From contig VFFE01006856.1 in NCBI GenBank assembly GCA_008921705.1, positions 452,124 to 516,123 of the forward strand: a stretch of 64,000 nucleotides of DNA, in the 5' to 3' direction. Under the pieces are notes generated by a model, which was given only the letters and a program-made list of their open reading frames with translations, did not search any database and had not been told where the DNA came from. The position numbers were made by a program, and so were the translations under genes. This document shows positions 12,976-26,600 of this stretch, piece after piece. This DNA is from Burhinus oedicnemus (taxonomy: Eukaryota > Chordata > Aves > Charadriiformes > Burhinidae). Each line of letters begins with the position of its first letter. Position 1 is the stretch's first letter.

Positions 12976-15900
12976 GAAACTCTTACAAAGGCCTGCCATC
13001 CATTAACTTGCTGAGCATCCTTGTCCTCTTTATTGTTAGGGGGGTTAAATCAAATTGAATAAAAGCTGAGTAGACCATGTTCCTGGTAGAAGAGAAACAT
13101 TTGGGTTCTTTAAGAGAAATCCATTATAAAGTGCAACATTAAGAGGAAACAACGAAGGTTACAATTATGAAGATTATAAAATCATCACAGTCTCTTCCTG
13201 AATAGCCAGATTATCTCCAGGCTGGGCATTCAGTTTGCAATCTCTGAAAGATGTTGCTTCTGTACATATATATAACAAGCCATGGAAGATTTTCTCCTCT
13301 TCAACCAAAAAGAAACTTTGTGTCTTGCACATTTGCGGAAATTAGTTTACTTCAGTAACCCTGTACATTCCTACTGCAGTGGTGGGATTGCTGATTTCAA
13401 TGACAAGGCATCTCTTGCTATGAATGCTTCAAATTCACGTAACTGTAGAAGAAACACCCTTTAGTTAGTTTGGACACACTTCTTGCACAGAGCCCTGCCC
13501 ATACATGTGTGGGGATTGTAAGCGGCACTTCTGCGTTTTGAGGTTTGAACTCTTCTTCTGCACCTCTGTCCCTGGTCTCCGCAATAAACACTTGGGAAGG
13601 GTTTTCTGAGAAGCATGAGCCTAGAATAAGAATAAGCAGAACATAAACCAGGTGACTGAAATACATTTGAGGAAGCTTAAAAAAATCACAGAATGTACTG
13701 TGAAAGCACAGACAATAAGTGTCTTAACTAAGAACTTGAGATGGAGAGCTAAATCCTGTGTCTACTAGAATTGCCCCAAACTTCCTTTGACTGAACTTGC
13801 GTAGAGTAATACCTGACAAATTTTTTCTGGCATAGTTTTGCAGGTAGTTCAGGTAAGGAATCCAGCTTCAGGAGTCCCTTTCCAATGGCACTTTAAAGAG
13901 AAGATTCTTGTGAGCTGTCTGGTAGGTTGCACAGCACGAAAGAGAGCCCTGGCTCAAGAGATGTCCTTTCTCACACAGGGAGTTTCAGTGAATTTATTGG
14001 GAAGTATCACATGAGAAAACACAGCTTACGTAAGCAAGAACCTAATATTCTAGTAAAACAATGACACGTTCTTGGATCTGGTTTCCTAAAAGTTAAAAAC
14101 AGGGATGAAACTTTGCAAACAATCAGAAAATTAGCATATCGGATAGAAAAAGAAGAAACCCTCCTGTTCCCTCCCTCATAAAATTATGTGCATTTTGCTT
14201 AATGTATAGCTAGATTTAAAAAGATTTTGTTGGCCTTCTGGGTGCTTTTTCTGTCCTTTTGCTAAACACTTACGCCAAACAAGCTTTTTTTTATTCAGTG
14301 TGTTTTCTAGAAATGGAGACTAGAATGCCACCTTTTAGATTTTCTTGAAAAATCTCTAGAGATACCTAAAGACGTGGACAGATTTTAGGAAAAATCTTAC
14401 GGCGACTTTTGCCTTTGACTCAAAGCAGCTGGAAAAAAATGTTTATAGCAGCATTCTCAACACAAGTGCTCAATAACTTGATTCTTATAAAAAGTCTAAG
14501 TGACCAAAAATTTTATGCAGAGACCCTGGAGCTATGTAAAGCCAGAGTGTGTGAGGAAGGAGCCAGGAGCAGGACGATGGGTGTGTATGTGGAGATGGCA
14601 GAGTGGCCTGTCACAATCGGATGGAAATTATCTAGCAGACTGGGCCTCCTGTTCTGGCAGCATTATGCAGGCTGCAGTAGAACCATGTGCTGGCACGAGC
14701 GTAGCCTGGCTTCTGCAGGGCTTTAGGACCCCAGGAAGGAAGGGTAGAGTAAGGAGAGTAGAGGAGAGAGGAATTTATTTATTTTTTTGAATGCAACTCT
14801 CCAAATTTATAAACTTTGTATCTCTTTTTTTAATCTTTTTTAAGACAAATCCAAAGCCAGCAGAAACCCACAGAAAAGCACTTACTGACTTCGTTGAGCT
14901 TCAGCTCATCCTATCTAACATAGAACTTCATTCTGTATAAAAGGTCAGTATCAATAATTCATGGTATGATACTTTATCTTCCCCTTTTGACATCTTCTGT
15001 TCTAATTACAGGTTCCAGAAACACAGATAAGAATTTATTAGCTGGCAGCTCTCAGGAATCAGCATTTATAAGACAGTGGGCATCTTCAGAAAACAGTCTT
15101 CTCCAGCTACCTGCCCTTTTTTCCTCCCAGTAAGTCCTCTCCTCCTTTTTCCTTCAGCCTTTATAAGGTTTGCTTTCCTTGTTTCTTCCTGTCTCCAAGG
15201 AGTAGGCTTTGTTACCTGACAGATGTCGAGTGCTTTATTGAATAAGGCAGGCAATTTAAAGTGTTTCTGGATCTGTATTATTTTAACATAAACAGATTAC
15301 GTTACATTGGTAGGCATTTACACTACTATGGTTATAGATCATTCTTTGTGTTCGATGCCTTCTATTTTAAAAGATGTTCATTTAAGAATGGATTGAAATT
15401 TCAAGTCAAGAACATTTGCTCCAAAATAGCCTTGCTGATATAATTTCTCAGGTTCATTCTCTTACTGATATGTGCAGTATAGCACATCTCATCTCGTACT
15501 GCATAACATATTTAGGACTTGGAATATTCTGCTCGTCAACTAGAAAACTGCAGTGAAAATAAGATTGTCAAAAAATAATCTCAGCAAGTAGTACTAGTGG
15601 TAACATTTAGCTCCTACTTGATCTGATTTACCACAGGAATTGGAAGGTGGCACCAAGTGCCTCAGAGACAGCAAAGCTAGCATGGATGAGGACTTGTGAA
15701 CTGTGCTACATGAGCTGCGCAGCAGGTCAGCAGAAAAGGTAGGAACAAAAGCTATGATTCCTGTGCAGGCACCACATTCCACACCAGGCAATGCGGCAAT
15801 TCGCTCTTTCTTTGAGATAATAGGGAACCAATATGCTAGCGGGTAGCTCGAAAGTCTCTTAGATTAGACAGATCCAAGTCTCTACTTAGCAGTTATTGAG

Positions 15901-16527
15901 TATTAAATTGTGCATCTTGTTCTTCCATAAAAGTTTTATATCTGGCATTACGTGGAGGCCAGACCTAAAGCTTTAGTCTGTGGAAGAGTCTTCCTGCAAC
16001 ATATTGGAGCTCTCTTCGCTCTTTCAACGTTACAATCATTTAAGCATGTTTGTAGCCTAAAGTGTAAATGCACAACCAGAACATCTCAAGCTCAGATTAA
16101 GCTCCCTACTTTTATCAAGGAAAAAAAGCATTTATCACCTCCTGTCATAAATGCTTATGCATGACGATCATTCAGTTTGTGTCTGTAAGTAAACTTTCAT
16201 TAGTTTTACTAAAAGCTTTTTGCAGTACATCTAGGCTAAAATAAAGTTACTCACACTCTGGTTTAACAGCAAAATGGTGCAGTGTACATTTATGCTCTGG
16301 CAAGTCCTACGTCTTCACTGCCTTTCATCAGGAAAGATGCATTCTGTTAAGATCATTTTGGTCTCTGCTTTTCTGATGAAAGTACCTTTTTCATCTTGCA
16401 GAAATTTCTTGTACCACAGTATTTGAGGACCCTACTATACCACTTTGAAAAAGAGGAATCATCCTCTTTGTAATGGGAATATTGAGGCCCATAGGAGCTA
16501 GGACCCATGTCTAAAAATGCAGTTCTG

Positions 16528-18690
16528 TCAGCAGAAACAGTTCAGATGCTTGCGGTTCCTAATGTAATCCAGCGCTGAATTATTCAGAACTGCACTTTTG
16601 TTTTGTCCTGTTGTTTGTTTTCTTTTCTTCTTGTTTCTTTCAGCTGTTGCCATCTGGATGTACACCCTAAGATGATGCCAACGTTCTTCATAGACCATCT
16701 TTTTCTGAATCTTCTTGTACTGTACCTACTAGATCTTATTCTCCATCCAACTGGAGACTCTCTTATTCTCTGTGCTATCATCTCACGTGATTCAGATATC
16801 TGAGCTGATGCTCTTTCAGCTTTTTCAAAGCAGTTTGCTGTTCTGTGGCTTGCATACTATCGCAGGACTGGGTAACTGTGTTTGTTGCACAGTAGCTACC
16901 GTTTTACCTAGCGTCCATCTACAGCCTAGTATCAGGTCTGTCATTTCTTCTGCCAGCCAGCGATCTCATGTACTAAGATTTTCCTGCACATTCTGCTTCT
17001 TAAGTTTACTTAGTATATTCTTATCATAGAAAACTACAGTGAATTCCCTCACTTTCCAACGGGGCTGTCAAGGTAAATTGCAACATCTGCAGCCACGTTC
17101 TTGTCATAGCTCAACCCTGAAACATTAAACTCTTGTATAGACTTAAAATAGTACCATCTAATTTGACTGGTTTCTCATTGTCTTTCTCAGTGAAGCATAC
17201 CATATACTTTGTCTGACTTGAACCACCATCTTCTAAAGTGGCTCTTTGATTATTCTAGATATTCCATCTTTGTATTTGCTCCATAACTTAATAGGAAAAG
17301 TTAAGGAAAGACTTTTCCTTAACCTTCTGCATCAGGCCAGTCATTACAGTTGTGGATAGAGATGGGCTAAGTTGTGATCCCCGATGTAAGGGGGGACTTG
17401 CTCACTGAACTGCCTCTCAGCACTGCTGCACTCTTCTAGTGCATGATGTCCAAACGCATGCCTTTGGCAGACTGCACAACTAGTAACAAAATACGTTAGA
17501 GCCTTTTCCGGGTCCATGACATCTTAAGTGCAATTTTTTTATATCTTTTGATCTCTCTTGAAATGTTTTAGCTCCAAACATCTTCTTAGTGTGCTCTCAT
17601 GACTTGATGGGATTGTGGACAAAAAACTTTAAAATGGCTATGTGATTGATGCAAGACTTAGCTTTGGTATGTCACACCCTTTTATTGCAGAGAAGTACTG
17701 AGCCAGAAGAGGAGGGTAGCTGAATGTTTGGTACCTTAAAACACCTTTCCCATTTAGGAGAAGGCAAATTTCATTTGCAAGCCAAAAACGTGAGTCCTCA
17801 TCAGTAACCAGTGTGTAGGAGTCATGCCAGACCTTCCCAGTCTTGACCTTTGTATGTTTACTCTTTTAGTATACTAGTGACTAGGGCAACCCTGGAAGTG
17901 AGACACAACTTCTTTGCCATCCAATTCCAAAGAATAAGTCAAGAGGACCACACTGCAGCTAAAGATATAGCTAATTTAAGAATCCCTAAGCAAACTACAC
18001 TTGACCGTTCTCCACTATGTTGACTAGAGATCCTCCTGTAGCTTCTTTTATTTTCCTTTTTTTACCTGAAGAAACTTCCTAATTGGCAACAGTGAAAGCC
18101 ATCCACTTTATTGTTTTGCTGCTTCATGGATTTCCTTTTTATTCTTGGCTTTCTGTGCTTTTTTATAGAGTTGCTCAGGGACTTAGTGTTCAAAAATAAG
18201 AAAACAAGTCTTCATCATATAATGCCTGATTCTTTGTGCAGAAGCATGTGCTCCTTTTGGTCAGTACCCCATGACTTGTCAGTCAAACATGTGGGGGAAA
18301 ATAAAATATCTACTGTCATATTTTTCACATCGTGTTTTTTTTTATTTGCTGACATCAGTGCTATTATTGCTGCTTTTGCCACCATAATTGGGGAAAACAG
18401 CTATGCACAGACTCCCTGCCACAGTACGCTGAGCAGCTCCTCATGGAAACCACTTCTTTGTAAACTGCTTTTCTCAACAGACTTTCAAACCATTGGTTAG
18501 ATTAGATTGGAATCTGAATTTCATAGTTTTCTCTGCAAGAATTTTCTATGATCTAATCTCTATTAATACGGCAGTGCTTTTCAGGGGATCTGTTTCCAGC
18601 AAGGTTTTTGTACTTTTAGGTAGTGTTGCTGTCACAAATTTAGACACTGCCTCAGGTTTATTTGAATCTCAGGTCTAGCCTGACCATAGT
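16528..18690 (-). pseudogene. Decayed protein-like frames, possible retrocopy of unknown parent
   Basis: Read on the minus strand, this 2.2-kb tract gives a series of open, natural-looking protein segments separated by stops and frame changes. Going right to left: a frame over about 18690-18330 containing PEAVSKFVTATLPKSTKTLL, with only a few internal stops; a roughly 70-codon stretch near 17640-17870 containing WHDSYTLVTDEDSRFWLANE; about 50 codons near 17360-17530 containing DPEKALTYFVTSCAVCQRH; about 43 codons near 17100-17240 containing KYMVCFTEKDNEKPVKLDG; then RWLAEEMTDLILGCRWTLG; and a 66-codon stretch ending at 16528 containing YEERWHHLRVYIQMATAERN. No introns or start codon are evident. 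I do not recognise the parent. A mutated retrocopy or an old mobile-element gene would both fit; chance is not excluded. Confidence 0.3.
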
Positions 18691-21488
18691 CTCATCAAGT
18701 TCTTAAGTTTAAAACAGAACCTTGTGTTTAAATGTGGTAGGAAGCCAGACCTTCAGCGGTATTAATTGAGGGGACTCCAGTGTTACATCGGTTTATTCCA
18801 GCTGAGGATCAGGCGACAAATGTAACCAAGAATTCAAACAGATGCGATTCAAGAACATTAAGATTTACTTATTTTTATTTTTAGAACTTGGAAAAGATAG
18901 TAAATGTAGAACAAATCCCTTTTGAAAGTGCAGAAAATGTAATGGAAAATGCCTTTGCTGTGGTTTTTTTGAGCACAATTATTGATTTCCATATCATGGA
19001 TAGAATACACTATCAAAATTCTCTATGGAAAAGAGATTTATATTTATAAGAGTTATAGCTGATAAATCTCTATTTTTTTGTTAATAACAAATAGTTTCAG
19101 CCGTGTTAATTATCAGACACTTTGTTAGGAGATGTGGTAGTTCTAGCTTCTCAGCGCTGCAGTAATATTATTTTGTTTGGACATTTTATCATACAGTTGT
19201 ATCCCTATGTTCTTTACCCAAGTTTTCTTTTCAATTAGTGGACTGATTTTTTGACCAGTAGAGCATAAGACAGAGAAACTGAACAGACTGAGTTGTAACC
19301 AGTAACTCAAATAAATCTTGTACATGGTAACATAAGGAGTTTCCATCTCGCATGTATAGAGATGACTCCTATCAAGCTTGCTCATGCCCCGTCATCCTTA
19401 CCCTTAGCCCAAGGTCCTCAGCCCCTTCCTTTGAGGGCTTCCACTCTCTCCAAGTGAGGATAAAACCAACCTAGCAGGTCAGTTTTACCGAGTGGGGTAA
19501 ACTCCTAGGGAACCATCTCAGGGTGTCTGGACCTTGATAGTGGTGCTCTGCTGCGGCTTCTGTTGTCCTCAGACAAGGCTTTTGGGACAGAGAAGAAATA
19601 TCCAAACTCATATGGTTCTGCCATTCAGAATGTCTCATGTGAATGAGACGGCAAGAATCTTACACTTCTGTACTAAATACAGAGCAGTTTTGTGGGTTTT
19701 GTGCAGCGCTAATGAGATGTGTCTGCCTTTAACAAATCTGTTTACTTGGACTTAGGAGGATAAATAGAATTTGGCCCAATTTCTTATATTAAGGTTTTTT
19801 CTGTATTTGTTAGTGAACGTACACAAAACTTACAAGAATAGGAGTCAATTATATTCTGTGGAAAAATAATAGCAAACCCTAGATAATCTGTTGGTTCTCC
19901 TAATCAGAGTAGCATATGGTATATACCATGCATTGTCCTCACACTCATGCAATACGTAAGTTCTCAGACCCACATCACCTCCTACAGTCGAGTTATATAC
20001 AATAATGTACAAGCAATGCCCAGGAAAAGTGGCCACGATGTGATTTTGTTTGAATATGCCTTTATATTTCGAGAACTTCACTGCCCATCAAGTTTAGATT
20101 CTCCATGGACCCAGAGAGCAGTTTTCATTGTCTGCACCAGTATCAGTCAGGGAAGTGCCCTGCATGGAATTAGAAAGCCTGCAAACCCAAAGCACCTGAA
20201 TGACGGCTCACCGGCTTCTCTCTGGCTGAGCAGATGGAAAATAGGTAAACAGTTAACTTCAGACCGAGTCATAAAGTCAACAGATACAGAGGATAAGCAG
20301 GGAAAGGAAAAGGAAATGACAGACAAAGAAAACATACAGTCACAACCTGTACATGCTGCCTTAAAGCAATAAAACTTCAGGAGAGCAAAATTCCAAGACT
20401 GGAAAGGGAAGGATAGAAAATTTTAAAGCATGATGTACCTGTACAGATGCTAACATAAAAGTGTTTAAGTTCAGCTGTTTGAAGACTGAAAGGCATTTGC
20501 ACTAAAGTGAAGATGCTATGCTGGCGCTTATACTGGACTGGAAATTGGTCTTAGATGGTAGTTGTAGTCCTTTTGTTGACTTTCCTGACATGACACAATC
20601 TCTGTGGCTAAAAGCATTCATCCACTGGGAGCAAATGGAGAAGAGGAAACAAAAGAGCAAATTAATTGAAACACTCAAATGGCAATTTGTGGAAATTATT
20701 CTGTACTGCTTATTCAAGTACAATGCTAACTTCTCTCTGATTCCTAGGTCACTAGCCCAGGCATCAGTTCGAAGGCCCACGTGAAGGAAGTTAGTAACAC
20801 TCGTGTGGTCCGTAGCAGCCAGGTGTCCTTACACTGGCTTATACCAGCAAATGTGATATGAAATTTGGTATCACAGGAGGCCTCAGCAACAGGACCATGC
20901 AGTGAAAAGAAAGATTCAAGGTAACAGCTTCCTGGAAGGATGAATGCATACAGTTATGAACATGTTGGGTAAACTATTTCTATTATTAGATAAACTTTTC
21001 CTTTTTCAGGTCCAGTTTTGTAAATTTTCTGTTCTGTTTTTTTAAAGGTTTATGGGATACATAAATATTTGGTACAGTTTTCCTGAGAAGTCTGCAGGAT
21101 TTGTTTCTCTTATTATCACTATTCATTTCTAAGAGTATCTCCCAAAATAAAGAGCAACTCAAAGTACATTTGTTATACACTAGTTTTAGTAAAATAGGCC
21201 TGCATTTTTGTAAATATTATAGAAACAAGAAACAGCCCATGTAGCTGGTTATGCTACAGTTTAGCAAGGGAAAGATTAATGTAATTGATAGGCCTGATGG
21301 AAAATCTTTTGTTTCATAGACTGCTTTATTGAAGTTATTGCTGATGGTTTAAATAAATTTTCTTGAACAAGAAAAATTTATATTAACTAACAGTGCATAA
21401 TCCTAAGAAAATTTATTTGCAGGACATTTATGATCTCTGTCTTTTTTTGGAAAGGGGAGAGGTAGATTAATTATGATCTTGTACTGTA

Positions 21489-21549
21489 AGAATCATAGAA
21501 TCATGTAGGTTAGAAAAGACCCTTAAGATCATTGAGTCAGCTAAGCTTT
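21489..21549 (-). repeat. CR1 LINE fragment (3' end)
   Basis: The sequence AATCATAGAATCATGTAGGTTAGAAAAGACC, then TTAAGATCATTGAGTC is the reverse complement of the avian CR1 3' end, including the CATAGAATCAT tail unit. Only about 60 bp is recognisable, so this is a heavily truncated copy inserted in minus orientation. Confidence 0.75.
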
Positions 21550-23570
21550 AGTTAAATTCTTTTAAAATTTTAGTATTTCACCAATTTCAGCAGTACAGTC
21601 ATAATGTAAACTTCAAGACTTCTCAGTCTAGTAAAAGTAGCAACTTTAGGTAATGCAAAAGACACAGTATATTTTAGAGGACTAATAACCTGCTGGAAAG
21701 ATCCCACCATTTCAGCATTAACTGAAGGAGTACTTGCTACAGTCTTCCTGTTGTTTTCATGATTTAAAGTTATGTCTTAAATGACTGCTTTGCTTCTTTT
21801 ATAATGAAATAAATGCATAGAGATAAACTGTTTAAAGATATAGTGACTTGCTCTAGGTCTAAAAAAGACAGACTGACCGTTCATTTCTTCCACTCTTCAG
21901 AGCATCGTTCTCTGCACAGGCACTTGTCAAGACTGAACTCAGTATGAATATTTAGAGCTTCCGCCCTGAGCTTCATCACCTGTGTGAAAGAAACAACTGG
22001 TAGCGCTTAATTCATCGCATGGGCCAGCCATTGGGAGGAACCTCTTTTTGCCAGCACTTCTTTCTGGATTACTAAAATCCGCTCCCAACTCTTAAATGGA
22101 AGCTGCTTGAGGACAGCGATGAAGGCAGAGCAGTCAGGTGTCGTAGGGGAAGCTCTCATGGGAAGCTCTGCCTTTGAATGGACTTCATGAACACCGGTCA
22201 GAATGGGTTGCTGTGTCCCGCAGAGGTTTGCATTACACAGCTTGAAGCGGCTGGAACTCAAATTATTAAGCAAAGCAGACCTCTGCCGCAACTCTCAGAG
22301 CAAGGTAGAAATAGCACTTTTTTTTCCAAGGGCAGTGCTATTTAAGGGATAGGAACTTCTAGCTGTTACACTTTTCCATGAGGTACTGGGAGTGAAATGT
22401 GCATATGATCTATGCTAGGTGCACAAGAGACCTTGCATTGCCTACTTATGGAGATAGAGTTAATGATGGATATTAGCAGAAGAACTGTAATGTAAATTTG
22501 TGGTTTCTTTTCAGTACACAACTTTCTTAAAGGTACACAGCATAGTATTTATTTTTCTAGCACAGAGGAAGACTCTAATTAAGAAGCCTGAGCTATACTC
22601 AGTGAAGACAACACGTAGAGAGCGCTGTGCAACTAGAGTTTGGCTTTGGGACTGAACGAGTGGTAAATTTCCAATATGTTACACAGAATATATGCTGATG
22701 ATATCTTTCAGAGGTTTACGTTTCAGCCAAATACAGAATCTAGTTCCGAATCTTCTATGAGCTTGCTATGTGATCTTGAAAGAATTGCTCAATTTCCCTT
22801 ACCCAGGCATTACTACCCGTATAACAGAGATACCAGTATGACTTTGAAAAAAAAAATAATAAAAGTCTTTACACAGAAAGTGCAGTATACAAGTTGAGTT
22901 GATAGAGTTCCTGGTAATTGTAAAACTCACAGTCACTCAATCTAATAGATTAATTTTCTCTGACTTTTGCAATATTCCATTTTCAAATTAAATTAAGTCC
23001 TACAACAAAGAAATCGACAAAACCAGGTAAGAATCCTTAAAGAATCACACATAAGTGCTTCCCAAAGCATCAAATCTCTCTCATAAAAGAGGATGCAGAT
23101 ATAATGGAAAGATGTTACAGCATGAATTAACCTGATGCAATCCGGTGAATTAATCCTAGGAGTTCTCATTGTATGGTAAGGCTTTCTGCTTTCAGTATCT
23201 CAGGTATCAGATCTTCCTGAAGTTATGTTCTTGAAGTCTTTGTTCATAGAGTGCTGGCAAGAATAACATTTTGGCTTGGAACAAACAGCATCTTTTTTGT
23301 TCATAAATAGATGAAGTTAGGGGATTACATATCAGTTCAGTAACAAGACTGTGAGGCACCTAGTGTGTGTGTGTGCGCCTATGTTTTTTCACAGTGACAC
23401 ATTGATGGATGCGTTCTGTTGTTTTTATGATTTAAGACTCCTTGTACACAACAGTGAATGCTGGAAGAAAAATATCAGTTCCCCGAACTAATTTAGAAAC
23501 GCCTTTCAGATCTGTCACTATTCCTCTTTTTAAGAGTAGTTGTCCAAAAGTGTATCGAAAGACAGTTGGA

Positions 23571-23665
23571 ATAACAATAATATATTGCACTTGAATGAAT
23601 ATTCACCTCATCATGTCCTAGCATTTTGCAAACAAAAGTTAGCTAATTGCATAAGCAATAATCCA
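23571..23665 (-). repeat. Ancient L2/CR1-L3-like fragment
   Basis: The phrases ATAACAATAATATATTGCACTT, then CCTAGCATTTTGCAAACAAAAGTTAGCTAATTGC match the reversed tail of old tetrapod LINE/SINE elements ('ataataatattg...tttcaaagcgctttgcaaacattaactaatta'). It is strongly diverged. Confidence 0.45.
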
Positions 23666-26600
23666 TTTGAGATACGTAGCTGGTTTTATCTGCGGTTGTT
23701 CAAGTGTTTCACATGAGATGAGCAGCGCTATTCTCATTTAAAGAAGGAAGCACCCTAAGTGCCTGTGAAGGAGCCAAAGGGCATTAAAACTTGCAACCAA
23801 GAAGCAGCCTAGGATTCCCTTTGGGCAGAAGAATACTCCCAGGTGGTAAAGCGTGCTGGTTTAGGAATGATTAACACTCCCAGGCAGAGGATGGGCATGC
23901 CCAGGCACTCCAGGGTGTTATCACTCTTGTTGCACAAGTACAAGCTGATGACACAAGCGGTGCTTAGCAGATACAGCATGCTTGGAAAGTATCACATTTA
24001 TTGTGTGTGCAGTGTAGCATGAATTTGCCTGTGCATATTGCACCCTGAAAAGGTGGAGTTTGCTGTGTCTGTGTAGAGGGTTGAGGGAGCACGTGTACAT
24101 GAGGTCTACAGTAAATCATAGTGGGCAGGCTTAGGATTTCCAGATGTTTTGTGGCCCATTTGTAGGTACTGCAGGACATCTATAAGTCCTGGGCAAATAA
24201 TGAGACTTCCCAAATTCTCACTGGATGAAAGAACACACACAGGGTAAGGGGAAGGACCAGTGGCACGATGCTTTGGCTACTTTTCAGGCAGGAGAGTGGG
24301 CCAACACGGCTGTACCAGCCAGCTTATTAGAAGGTATTTTTTCTGCACCAAAGACTGCATTGTAGTGTAGAGATATCTAAGCTACTTACAGTAGGAGTAG
24401 CAATCTACTGTGGGCAACACAGGCTGTCTGCATTTACAAGTAGTGCAGACTAACAAGAGTAGGTCTGCAGAGCAAACAGTTGGTGCTGAGGACCTGACGT
24501 CTACGTTGTACCCATTTCATGTTGGGTTTGTGTGTTTTTTTTAATTCAGACTGGCTGCCATTCAATCTCAGGACATGAACACCCATTTGCAGCTGCGGTG
24601 CGCTAATTCTGCTCCTGGAGAAATTGACTTCAAGTTTAGTTCAAAAATTGATCTAATTTGTGTCGTACAAGATCCCTCCACAATGAGAATGACAGCACAG
24701 CAAAGGGAGACAACTGGGAGAGTCACTTCAGAAGCGTGCTCCTCATCCAGACTAAAAAACTAATGTAGACATCCCCAGCGAGACCAGCATGAACTGATTT
24801 AGCTAGCCAAGCAATTGGACTTATTGGTCTACTCAGACGTCCATGCTGGCCCAACAGACCTGCTGGTGGTGTCCGAGCTGGCCAGCTCAGGTCACTCCCC
24901 AGTGCAGGGCAGGCCTGAGCCAAGGTCAAGAGTAATTTTAGAAATATAGAGGGTCCAAAGATCAGGGAAAAAGAAAGAAGTTTTAGAGCTGCTGTCTTAT
25001 TGTGTGCTGATAGCGAATCTTGCTGACAAAAACTAATGTGCAAATACCTTAGGCTGATGCTTTCAAAAGTAGTCTTTGTCCTGGGTGTCTGCGTTTTGAG
25101 TTACAAAGCAAGAGAATGTAAGGAAGCCAAAGTGAGAGGCCATTTTTGGAGATTTTGGCACAAAAGGCTTGCCCAAGTCCACACAGGGTCCTGGTCACAG
25201 GCAGAAACACACAACAGTCCTCTAAGGCAATGACACAGGGTTTTGCAATTACGCAGAGAGAACTAGAGTAGTAAAGAGGATTTACACCTTTAGCAAAATA
25301 GAAACACAGTTTGCTCTTCACAGTAGCCAGGGATATTACTATTGTTGTCTGGGTAAAATTAGGCTTCAGAAGTTGTAACTGAAACTGCTGAAGATTGCTC
25401 CAATTTACATTTTAAATTACCTTTTCTTTTTATTCTTTGGATAAAGTAGTTTATTTCTGGAAAAGCATACAAACCTATTTACATTTTTTGAATATTTAAA
25501 TAACTAAATGTTTATGGAAGAAAATGTCCCAGGAGAGAAGACAATGCAGATACAGCTGAAATCAACAACATTCTAGTAAGATCTCCAGCTTCTGTAAAAC
25601 TTTAGAAAAAAACTGTTACAGTCAGAGAATAAATGTCACAGGCTCCCATCAGTGGTCTTTATACAGTGATATTGGAAGCAAACACATCAACACTATGGAC
25701 ATGCAGCCATACAGGAAATGAGAAAAGTTAATTGCAGGAACATATTTGTCAATGCAGTATCTCCTGAGTTACACGGATGCAGCGTGTGATACACCCTGCA
25801 GTAAAGAGCCCTGGAGTGTAGAAGATGGCAGTCAAATTTGGCAATAGGGTCTCAAGATGGGGGCAGAATCCCATGTTAGAGCTCAGTGAAGTTACAAAAT
25901 ATACACTGACCATCATACTCTGCTGAGATATATTTATCCATTTACATACACAACAAGCAAATTTATACTGTTCTTCACTGACATTTCTAAACGTGTATTT
26001 GCTTGTTGATCACCATTTTTTAAAGCAAATAGAAATGAATGTCTGTGTTTGCACAAAAACTTGAAGATCTTCAAATGAATGTTTGGCTAACCCAAAATTT
26101 GTGCCACTTCTTTTAATTCTCCATATATGACTGTGCCTGAACTGTTCTGCCTTAGGTGAGGTTTGTCTGTGACTTAGACAGAATGGTTGGATCAGCTTTT
26201 AAAGGCAATAGTTTCATTTGTTCCAGCAATCCATCGTACATATCCTTCACATTTGTACAAAACAATGTAACTAAAGGTATTTGAAATAATCACTGTGATG
26301 AAATATTAGGTGGTGGGAATGCAAACTGCTGCCCTGCAGATGAATTATGCCAAACAGGTAACAAATCCCAACCAGTTCAAATATCTTGCAAGCTTAAATA
26401 TCTTGCCAAGAATCAAGAATGGGGGAGATGTGTAACCACATAGCCCTAAAATACCGTATTCCCACTGCTGGTAACAGGCACGGAGTTTGCAAGGCCTCAG
26501 GACTGAGGCACGTCAGGTTTGCTTTTCTTAAACTTTTCTCGACCTCGCCTCAACTTAGTTTTACATGGTTTAGCTGTAACAGCAGTTTTTCTAGTTGACC

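Noticed and set aside
19947..20372. 141-codon plus-strand open frame followed closely by AATAAA in the intergenic region
   Set aside because: Length is within chance, no family is recognisable, and there is no promoter or splice evidence.
25951..26008. 12-bp perfect inverted repeat (CAACAAGCAAAT) with a 34-nt spacer
   Set aside because: About the number expected by chance for 12-bp arms in 64 kb.
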